64,000 bases of DNA from an alpha proteobacterium BAL199 (GTDB lineage: Bacteria; Pseudomonadota; Alphaproteobacteria; Thalassobaculales; Thalassobaculaceae): assembly GCA_000171835.1 (NCBI GenBank), contig ABHC01000024.1, positions 1-64,000 on the forward strand. Direction: 5' to 3'. Under the pieces are notes generated by a model. The model was not told the DNA's origin and searched no databases. It saw only the letters and a program-made list of their open reading frames with translations. Below, piece after piece: positions 57,879 through 64,000 of the stretch. The position numbers and the translations under genes are program-made. Numbering within the stretch: position 1 is the first letter of the stretch; each line of letters begins with the position of its first letter.

Positions 57879-58841
57879 ATGTCTAGCCGGGTGACCGACC
57901 CGGCGGGCATCGGCCGTCTGCTCGACGGCCTCGATCTCAACGCCCGGAACCTGGCATTCGTTGCGAAAGCCTCGACCAGCGAGGTCTGGCGCGCCGACAC
58001 CGCCGCCGGTCCGGTTGCCGTTAGAGTACTGGCGCCCCATCCCGGCAAGCCCACCGAGATCGACACGGACGTCGCCCTGCGCCGACACCTTCTGGCCGCA
58101 GGCACCGCCCTGGTTGCCCGTCCGTTGGCCGACCATCGCGCGCGTCCCGACTTGAGCGTCGCACCGCACCGCCCGGCGTGGGTTGTCGATCGCTGGACCG
58201 ACGGTGGACGCGCTCTTGCCGAGTCGGCAGACGCGGTCTGGCACGAGCTCGGCCGGCTGCTGGCGAAACTGCACGCAATCCCGGTAGCGGGCCACGGCCG
58301 CCTGCGCGTCGACGGTGGCGGCCTGGTCGGACGCTGCAACGAAGTAGCTGCCGGCATTGCAGACCGTTTCGATGACCCGTGGCCGTTCAGCGACCAGCCG
58401 CTGGACGGGCATCCTCTCGCCGACGCGGCGCCCGCGGCCGGTGCCATCGCGTCCCGGCTGGAACGGTTGGAGCCGGCCATCCGTGCCGCATCAGACGCCC
58501 GACCGGTGATCGTGCACGGCGATCTCAATGGCGCCAACATCCGGCAGGCCGATGGCCGGCTCAGCGGCCTGCTCGATTTCGCCGACGCCACCGTGCTCGT
58601 ACCGGCCTGGGACTTCGCATTGCTGCGGCATTTCCTCGGACCCCAAGCCGTCGAGCGGACACTGGCCGGCTACACCGCCGACTGGGCTCGGGCCGAGCAG
58701 CTCGCCCGCGACGCCCGCCTGCTGGCACTGGTCATCGCCCTGCACCACCTCAGCCGAGCCTGGACCCTCGGCCTGCCGGAACGCCGCGAGACCGCGCTCG
58801 ACCGCCTGCGCTCCGGGCTCGACGAGATCGAAGCCGAGTGA
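57879..58841 (+). CDS. Aminoglycoside phosphotransferase-fold kinase
   Basis: 320 aa; ATG 57,879. APH fold with VIVHGDLNGANIRQADGRLS as the catalytic loop (HGD..N) and LLDFADATVLVPAWD as the metal-binding DFG-like motif. Many chromosomal APH-fold kinases phosphorylate small metabolites (choline, homoserine, methylthioribose) rather than antibiotics. Substrate unknown. Confidence 0.8.
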   Translation: MSSRVTDPAGIGRLLDGLDLNARNLAFVAKASTSEVWRADTAAGPVAVRVLAPHPGKPTEIDTDVALRRHLLAAGTALVARPLADHRARPDLSVAPHRPAWVVDRWTDGGRALAESADAVWHELGRLLAKLHAIPVAGHGRLRVDGGGLVGRCNEVAAGIADRFDDPWPFSDQPLDGHPLADAAPAAGAIASRLERLEPAIRAASDARPVIVHGDLNGANIRQADGRLSGLLDFADATVLVPAWDFALLRHFLGPQAVERTLAGYTADWARAEQLARDARLLALVIALHHLSRAWTLGLPERRETALDRLRSGLDEIEAE

Positions 58842-58885
58842 AATCATAGGGTGATCCAGCGCGTTCACGGATGTCCGGAGGCCAC

Positions 58886-59279
58886 ATGGCAGACAGGCCG
58901 CGTCTCGACCCCGATCTGGTGCGTGACTTCGTCAATGAATCGCACGGCAATCTGCCACGCGTCCGCGAATTGCTCCAGAGCGAACCCGCGCTGATCAACG
59001 CGGCCTGGGACTGGGGGCACGGTGACTGGGAGACCGGACTGGGGTGCAGCCGCGCATATGGGGCGGCGCGATATCGCCCTCCACCTGCTGGAGAATGGAG
59101 TGCGGATGGACATCTTTGCCGCCGCTATGCTCGGGCATCTGGACGTCGTGCGCGCCATCCTCGCCGCCGATCCGGCGGCGCGACAGCGGCCCGGACCGCA
59201 CGGCATCCCGCTGTTGAAGCACGCCGAGGCCGGTGGTCCGACTGCGGCAGCGGTGGTGCAACTGCTCACCAGACCCTGA
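58886..59279 (+). pseudogene. Ankyrin-repeat-like protein, frameshifted
   Basis: The first frame gives DPDLVRDFVNESHGNLPRVR, LINAAWDWGHGDWETGLG and then breaks. One base later the other frame continues GAAAHMGRRDIALHLLENGV, MLGHLDVVRAILAADPAARQ to the stop at 59,279. An extra T at about 59,045 accounts for the shift. Joined, the product would be a ~130-aa ankyrin-like protein. It may be a real pseudogene or a base-calling error. Confidence 0.75.
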
Positions 59280-59318
59280 CCGGCAGTCTCGGCCGGCCGA
59301 CCGCTGCTGCTCGCCAGT

Positions 59319-59933
59319 TCAGTACAGCCTGTTCTTTATTGAATCCTCGACCCTGGCGTCGGTGTCGGCGGCGTCGAGGCCGGCGATCTGGTCAGCCAGC
59401 ATCTGCCCGAGGCTGGGCAGCGATCGGCGCTCGATCTTGTGGTCATCCTCCCACAGCTTGGAGCGGACCAGCGCCTTCGCGCAGTGCAAGTAGACCTCCT
59501 CCACCGCCACAAGGATTCCCGCCGTCGGCAACCGGCCCCGCACCGCTGTCGGCGCCAACAGATCCTGGTCGGTGACCACCCGGGCACGCCCGTTGACCCG
59601 CAGGGTCTCGCAGACGCCGGGCACCAGGAACAGCAGCCCAACCCCGTCGTTGGCCATCAGGTTCGACAGGGTGTCGATCCGGTTGTTGCCGGGCCGGTCG
59701 GGGATCAGCAGCGTCTGGTCATCGATGACCTGGACAAACCCGGGCGCATCGCCCTTGGGCGAGACGTCACCGAGGCCGTCGGCCCCTTGGCTCGAAACCA
59801 CCAGGAACGGCGACAGTTCAATGAACCGGCGGGCGTGCACGTCGAGGCGATCCAGTTGCTTGCCGCTGGCGAGACGACTGGGTGTGCCGTAGATCGAACG
59901 AAGATCCTCTTCGGACCGGACTGTGGCAGACAT
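59319..59933 (-). CDS. Pyridoxamine 5'-phosphate oxidase-family flavoprotein
   Basis: 204 aa. The PPOX split-barrel is marked by FLVVSSQGADGLGDVSPKGD and TLLIPDRPGNNRIDTLSNLM, with a C-terminal VYLHCAKALVRSKLW. This subgroup binds flavin and probably reduces small molecules; it is not the PdxH enzyme. Complete. Confidence 0.85.
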   Translation of the reverse strand: MSATVRSEEDLRSIYGTPSRLASGKQLDRLDVHARRFIELSPFLVVSSQGADGLGDVSPKGDAPGFVQVIDDQTLLIPDRPGNNRIDTLSNLMANDGVGLLFLVPGVCETLRVNGRARVVTDQDLLAPTAVRGRLPTAGILVAVEEVYLHCAKALVRSKLWEDDHKIERRSLPSLGQMLADQIAGLDAADTDARVEDSIKNRLY

Positions 59934-60057
59934 GGGAACCCTTTCCTGGCGGCCGCCGCTTTCGACCGGCGATCGAATCGACTACATTGGTAAATATTAG
60001 CGATTGGCGGTCGCGTGGGGGAGCGACACAACACGTCGGTGGGGAGCGTAAAGCGGC

Positions 60058-60540
60058 ATGAGCGTCACGGCACCAAAAAAGCTGACGCGAATCATGGACG
60101 GATTACTCGCCCGATTTGACTACGGCGGCCTTCGGGTGCTGGTGGTCGAACCCGACGAGGACAGCCGAGCTGCGTTAGTGCGCGCCCTTCTGGCGCTTGG
60201 CTTGCCGCGGCCGACAGAGGCCGGCAACGCCACCGAGGCCGTCGCGCAGGCCGCCGAACTCGAACCCGAGATGGTGCTGTGCGACGCGCTGCTGGAGGGT
60301 CCGGACGGCATTGACGGGCTGGAGCTGCTGTTCCGCATCCGATCGGATTCCACCACCCTGCCGCCCGGCATCCCGGTGGTCGTGCTGGCCGGCGACACCG
60401 GCTCGCCCGGCGTGCTCGAGGCCAAGCGCCTCGGCGTTGACGGGTTCCTGGTCAAGCCGGTTCCAACCAAGCGGCTGGCGGCACGTCTGAACGCTGTCCT
60501 GATGCGCCGGTTTCCCGAGCGTGTGACCTGGGACCCCTGA
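60058..60540 (+). CDS. Single-domain response regulator (CheY-like)
   Basis: 160 aa. A receiver domain begins after 25 residues: LRVLVVEPDEDSRAALV with the acidic pair, phospho-Asp in MVLCDALLEGPDGIDG, Thr/Ala region VVLAGDTGSP and the Lys in FLVKPVPTKRL. No output domain. It may act through protein contacts in a phosphorelay. No kinase gene is adjacent. Confidence 0.85.
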   Translation: MSVTAPKKLTRIMDGLLARFDYGGLRVLVVEPDEDSRAALVRALLALGLPRPTEAGNATEAVAQAAELEPEMVLCDALLEGPDGIDGLELLFRIRSDSTTLPPGIPVVVLAGDTGSPGVLEAKRLGVDGFLVKPVPTKRLAARLNAVLMRRFPERVTWDP

Positions 60541-60557
60541 CTCCGGCCGATCACCTA

Positions 60558-61655
60558 ATGACCTCCCCCCTTCTGTCCTCCACACCCGCCGCCGACGGAT
60601 TTCGCATGCCCGGCGAATTCGCGCCGCACGCCGGGACCTGGATGCTGTGGCCTGTCCGCAGCGATACCTGGCGCGATGACGCGCGTCCGGCCGAACAGGC
60701 CTTTACCGCCGTTGCCGAGGCAATCGCCGTGGTCGAGCTGGTCACCGTCGGGGTTGACCCGACCCGGCTGGACCGGGCCCGCGCCGCGCTGTCCAGCCAC
60801 ATCAAGATGGTCTCGCTGGAGTCGAACGATGCCTGGATGCGCGATGTCGGTCCGACCGTAGTCGTTGGCACCAAAGGGGAGCGGCGTGCGGTTGATTGGA
60901 CCTTCAACGCCTGGGGTGGCGCGGTGCATGGCCTGTACCCGGACTGGGCGGCGGATGATTGCGTGGCTGCCGGTGTCGCGGCGGCCGAGAATTTTGCCCG
61001 TTACCGCTGCTCGCTGATCCAGGAAGGCGGCGGCCTGCACACCGATGGTGCCGGCACGATCTTCGTCACCGAGGAATGCGTGCTGAGCGCCGGCCGCAAT
61101 GCCGGACTCGGACGGGTCGAGGCGGAAGAGGTGCTCAAGGCCTACACCGGCGCCGAGGTCGTGATCTGGCTGCCATCGGGCGTCTTCGAGGACGAAACCA
61201 CCGGGCATGTCGACAACCTGCTGCACGTGCCTGCCCCAAACCTAGTGCTGCTGACTTGGCCGGAAGACCCTGCCGACCCGCAGATGGCGCGCTCGGAGGC
61301 GGCGCTGCGGGCTCTGACAGCCGCCCGCAACGCCCGCGGCGAACCGTTCGATGTCCGATTGCTGCCGATGCCGGGGCCCTTGCACATGACGGAGGATGAG
61401 GCCGCTGGGCTGACGACGGCTCCGGGATCGAAACCACGCCGCGCCGGCGACCGGCTGGCCGCCTCATACGCCAATTTCTATCTGGCCAACGGCCGGGTGA
61501 TCGTTCCGTTGCGCGACCCGCGCACCGACGAGGCTGCGTTGCGAATCATTGCCGACGCATTGTCCGGCCGGGAGATCGTCGGCATATCGGCTCGTGAGAT
61601 CCTGCTCGGCGGCGGCAACATCCATTGCATCACCCAGCAGATCCCGGCGCCCTGA
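60558..61655 (+). CDS. aguA: Agmatine deiminase
   Basis: 365 aa. GME-superfamily enzyme with GFRMPGEFAPHAGTWMLWPV, the VSLESNDAWMRDVGPTVVVG segment, LIQEGGGLHTDGAGT and the catalytic Cys in LLGGGNIHCITQQIP. It hydrolyses agmatine to N-carbamoylputrescine for putrescine synthesis. The partner AguB is not next to it. It follows the receiver gene by 17 bases, perhaps co-transcribed. Confidence 0.93.
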   Translation: MTSPLLSSTPAADGFRMPGEFAPHAGTWMLWPVRSDTWRDDARPAEQAFTAVAEAIAVVELVTVGVDPTRLDRARAALSSHIKMVSLESNDAWMRDVGPTVVVGTKGERRAVDWTFNAWGGAVHGLYPDWAADDCVAAGVAAAENFARYRCSLIQEGGGLHTDGAGTIFVTEECVLSAGRNAGLGRVEAEEVLKAYTGAEVVIWLPSGVFEDETTGHVDNLLHVPAPNLVLLTWPEDPADPQMARSEAALRALTAARNARGEPFDVRLLPMPGPLHMTEDEAAGLTTAPGSKPRRAGDRLAASYANFYLANGRVIVPLRDPRTDEAALRIIADALSGREIVGISAREILLGGGNIHCITQQIPAP

Positions 61656-61661
61656 GCGCCC

Positions 61662-62168
61662 CTAGATTTCAAGCTGGTAGTCGGGCTGGCTGCACCCGAG
61701 GATGTGGTCAACGCTGATCCCGTCTTCGGCACAGGGTAGCTTCACAACGGTAAAAATGGTCTGGCGGCTATAGCTGATGGCCCGGCCGAGCGCGATTCCG
61801 ATTGTTCCCTGCTGCACCAGGTTCTCGTTGGAGCCGAGCAATCCCGGTTCGTTCGCCGACGGCGATTGGCTGAACAACTTCCCCGTCTCGTCGTGGCCGA
61901 GCAAGTCGACGAGCTTGCTGCCCCACAGCCGACAGCGCATTTCCAACGGCTGGTTCGATATCACTTGATCGACATAGATCAGGCCGTGCCATCCGACGAA
62001 ATCATAGAAGTCGAAGTCGCTCCAGCCCGGTAGCCGGTCGCCGCGCCACTTGGCGCGCCAGATCGCCACGAATCCGGCCAGCGGACCGAACCGCTCCGGC
62101 GGCGTGTCGCGCGGAAGATTGAAAAAGCGTCGCCTCTGGGTTTCATCGACTGTCCCGCCCGTCATCAT
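61662..62168 (-). CDS. PAS-domain protein (PAS_5-like), 168 aa
   Basis: Start at one of two adjacent ATGs (62,168 or 62,165). The sequence FGPLAGFVAIWRAKWRGDRL, YVDQVISNQPLEMRCRLWGS and VDLLGHDETGKLFSQ resembles the stand-alone PAS-like (PAS_5/DUF1365-type) proteins of alphaproteobacteria. No output domain is present. Probably a sensory or protein-binding module. Confidence 0.6.
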   Translation of the reverse strand: MMTGGTVDETQRRRFFNLPRDTPPERFGPLAGFVAIWRAKWRGDRLPGWSDFDFYDFVGWHGLIYVDQVISNQPLEMRCRLWGSKLVDLLGHDETGKLFSQSPSANEPGLLGSNENLVQQGTIGIALGRAISYSRQTIFTVVKLPCAEDGISVDHILGCSQPDYQLEI

Positions 62169-62397
62169 CCCGCCTGTTCCAATGCGCTGCCATGTTATCG
62201 GATAACCCATAAAACCGTCGATTCAGTGAAATCCAGGCACTGACGGCGGCATCGAGTTGCTTTATGTTGCGCAGCGCGACGGCGGGTCGAGCCCGTGCTG
62301 CGGGTTGGACCGGCGGTCGCAACACTTGACGGGGCCGTTCCCGCGGCACCGTGTCGTGCCGTCCCATATTCCCCCCAGTCATCGTATGGAGTCGCCG

Positions 62398-63636
62398 ATG
62401 GCGCCCGACACTCTTGCTCACACGACCAACCGCCCCCTGAAGCGTGGTCGCAAGTTCCTGAACACCCCTGGTCCGACCAATGTGCCGCCGCGCGTGCTGA
62501 ACGCTATGCACCGCGACACCATGGACCTGAACGATCCCGAGTTCCTGGACGCTGCCATCGAATGTTTCGAAGGCTTGAAGCGCGTCTTCCGGACCGACGG
62601 CGAGGTGTTCTCCTACATCTCCAACGGGCATGGCGCATGGGAAGCCGCCCTGGTCAACACCCTGGAACCGGGCGACCTCGCTCTGGTCCCGGAGACCGGG
62701 CATTTCTCGTCCAGTTGGGCCGACATGGCCAAGGCGCTGGGGATCGAGACCCAGAGCGTTCCCGGCGACTGGCGCCGTGCCCACGATCCCGAGAAGATTG
62801 CCCAGGCGTTGGCCGATGACACCGGGCACCGGATCAAGGCGGTCCTGCTGGTGCAGACCGACACCGCGACCGGCATCACCACCGACGTCAAGGCGGTGCG
62901 CGAGGCGATGAACCGCGCCAAGCACCCAGCCCTGCTGATCGTCGACACCATCGCGTCCCTCGGCACCATCGACTTCCGGATGGACGAATGGGGCGTGGAT
63001 GTCACCATCGCCGCCTCGCAGAAGGGGCTGATGATGGTCCCCGGCCTGGGCTTCGTCGCCGCCAACGACAAGGCGATCGCCGCCCACAAGGCGACCAAGC
63101 GGGACCGGCGCTACTGGGATTGGACGCCGCGCATGTCCAACCAGGGCTACCGCACGTTCTGCGGCACGGCACCTCAGATTCACATCTTCGGCCAGCGCGA
63201 AGGCCTCGCCGCCCTGTTCGAAGAAGGAATGGAGCGGGTGTTCGAGCGGCACCGGGTGCTGGCGGAGGCGACCTGGAAGGCGATCGACGTCTGGGGCCAG
63301 GCCGGCTCGCTTGAGATCAACGCCCTGGTTGAGGCCGAGCGGTCGCTGGGTGTGACCACGATCCGCACCGCGGAAGGCGTGAACGCCGACCGCATCCGCG
63401 AAGTCTGCCGCGACGAAATGCTAGCCGGTGTCGGCGGCGGGTTGGGCGTGTTCGGTGGCCGGGCGTTCCGGATCGGCCACATGGGCGACATGAACGCCCC
63501 CATGCTCTACGCCTGCCTGGCCGCGGTCGAGGCCACGTTCGTCTATCTTGACGTACCGCACACCCCGGGCGGCGTCACCGCCGCCGTCAAGCACATCGCC
63601 GAGTACAAGAAACTGCACAGCTCGACGACGTTCTGA
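62398..63636 (+). CDS. sgaA: Serine-glyoxylate aminotransferase
   Basis: 412 aa from ATG 62,398, set by GGAG six bases upstream. Class V PLP aminotransferase with FLNTPGPTNVPPRVLNAMHR, SNGHGAWEAALVNTLEPGD, and the PLP lysine in IAASQKGLMMVPGLGF. The enzyme moves an amino group from serine to glyoxylate in the serine cycle or photorespiration-type pathways. The alanine-glyoxylate activity of the family cannot be excluded. Confidence 0.9.
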   Translation: MAPDTLAHTTNRPLKRGRKFLNTPGPTNVPPRVLNAMHRDTMDLNDPEFLDAAIECFEGLKRVFRTDGEVFSYISNGHGAWEAALVNTLEPGDLALVPETGHFSSSWADMAKALGIETQSVPGDWRRAHDPEKIAQALADDTGHRIKAVLLVQTDTATGITTDVKAVREAMNRAKHPALLIVDTIASLGTIDFRMDEWGVDVTIAASQKGLMMVPGLGFVAANDKAIAAHKATKRDRRYWDWTPRMSNQGYRTFCGTAPQIHIFGQREGLAALFEEGMERVFERHRVLAEATWKAIDVWGQAGSLEINALVEAERSLGVTTIRTAEGVNADRIREVCRDEMLAGVGGGLGVFGGRAFRIGHMGDMNAPMLYACLAAVEATFVYLDVPHTPGGVTAAVKHIAEYKKLHSSTTF

Positions 63637-63664
63637 TCCCTGCCGTCAACGGTCGAGGCGTTCC

Positions 63665-64000
63665 TCACTCGGTCCCCAAGGACCAGCGCAGGAGCGTCTC
63701 GGCGTTGCCGTAGGCAATCCGGTGCGCCAGCTCCGGCGGCAGTTGCGCGAGCCAGCCTCGTGCCCAGTCGGCGTGCTCGGTGACGTCGGACCAGCGTTCG
63801 GGCGTGTAGGTGTCGGTCCCGACCATGAACCGATCCGGAAACCGTTCGAACAAGACCCGCCAATCCGGGGCGACACTGCCCGCGCGGGCCGGCTCGTATC
63901 GGAAAGCAAGATCCGCCCACAATGTAGGGTAGCGATCGAGCGTCGCCGCGATCACGTCGGGTCGCTCGAATCCGGCGTGCGCCCACAGCACGCGCGCCTC
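63665..64000 (-). CDS. Amidohydrolase-family protein, C-terminal part (runs off window)
   Basis: The last ~110 codons of a TIM-barrel amidohydrolase (amidohydro_2-like): VLWAHAGFERPDVIAATLDR, RFMVGTDTYTPERW with a metal-binding Asp, and AYGNAETLLRW at the end. The 5' part lies right of the window. Convergent with sgaA. Confidence 0.75.
   Translation of the reverse strand, partial: EARVLWAHAGFERPDVIAATLDRYPTLWADLAFRYEPARAGSVAPDWRVLFERFPDRFMVGTDTYTPERWSDVTEHADWARGWLAQLPPELAHRIAYGNAETLLRWSLGTE

Noticed and set aside
1-64000. tRNA, rRNA or tmRNA genes, including at prophage edges
   Set aside because: No cloverleaf or rRNA-like segment was found on reading; a covariance-model search would be decisive.

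Overview
This is a high-GC chromosomal window from an alphaproteobacterium, most likely Rhodospirillales-like. The pointers are a PHA gene set (phaC-like, phaB, phaA, phaR), the chorismate mutase / hisC / tyrC run followed by DUF2125, an alphaproteobacterial LexA box (GAAC-N7-GAAC), and strongly GC-biased codons. I cannot name the species.

Layout. (1) 1-11.6 kb: part of a type VI secretion (T6SS) locus. A leftward arm holds a kinase-fold protein without catalytic residues and tssA, which runs off the window. A rightward arm holds a TssB/TssC-fusion sheath-like protein, tagH, tssJ, tssK, tssL and tssM. tssE, F, G, H, D and vgrG are not present. (2) 11.6-35.6 kb: a decayed prophage lying directly against the tssM stop. 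Its divergent control region is at 28.96-29.07 kb, between an S24-type repressor and early genes. Leftward are nuclease, lipocalin, recD2 (broken), DUF2924, helicase, small phage genes, a tail gpZ-like gene, a ParB-methyltransferase fusion and both terminase subunits; the large terminase has an in-frame amber stop. Rightward are an excisionase-like HTH protein, a Sak4-like recombinase and a DUF669 protein. No portal, capsid or tail-tube genes remain. A 997-bp inverted repeat (14,255-15,251 and 32,927-33,923) brackets the replication region. (3) Insertions into the prophage: a 2.8-kb unit (24,183-26,988) made of an IS1380-family element plus a foreign, AT-richer SEL1-repeat gene and tyrosine-recombinase remnants splits recD2. 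A second, diverged IS1380 copy marks the right edge of the prophage. (4) 35.6-39.9 kb: a TPR protein gene, then two inverted 816-bp IS6-family copies that have inverted part of a panE-like gene and removed the 5' ends of panE and a chemotaxis receptor gene.

(5) 39.9-64 kb: ordinary chromosome. It carries an FkbM methyltransferase; aromatic amino acid genes (chorismate mutase, HisC-type aminotransferase, TyrC); DUF2125; ChaC-type gamma-glutamylcyclotransferase; two Fe/2OG-oxygenase-like genes; a DHA2 exporter; the PHA genes with an FMN-dependent 2-hydroxyacid oxidase coupled to phaC; DUF2333; an aminoglycoside-phosphotransferase-fold kinase; a frameshifted ankyrin gene; a PPOX flavoprotein; a receiver-only regulator; agmatine deiminase; a PAS protein; serine-glyoxylate aminotransferase; and the end of an amidohydrolase.

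The most unusual signals are the IS1380 transposition unit with its SEL1 cargo and repeated ATGAA junctions, the helically phased GATCCCC repeats at 29,754-29,881, the IS6-mediated inversion that can be reconstructed to the base, and the T6SS arm with a pseudokinase and a fused sheath-like protein. All functions are inferred from sequence reading alone; no database search was run.
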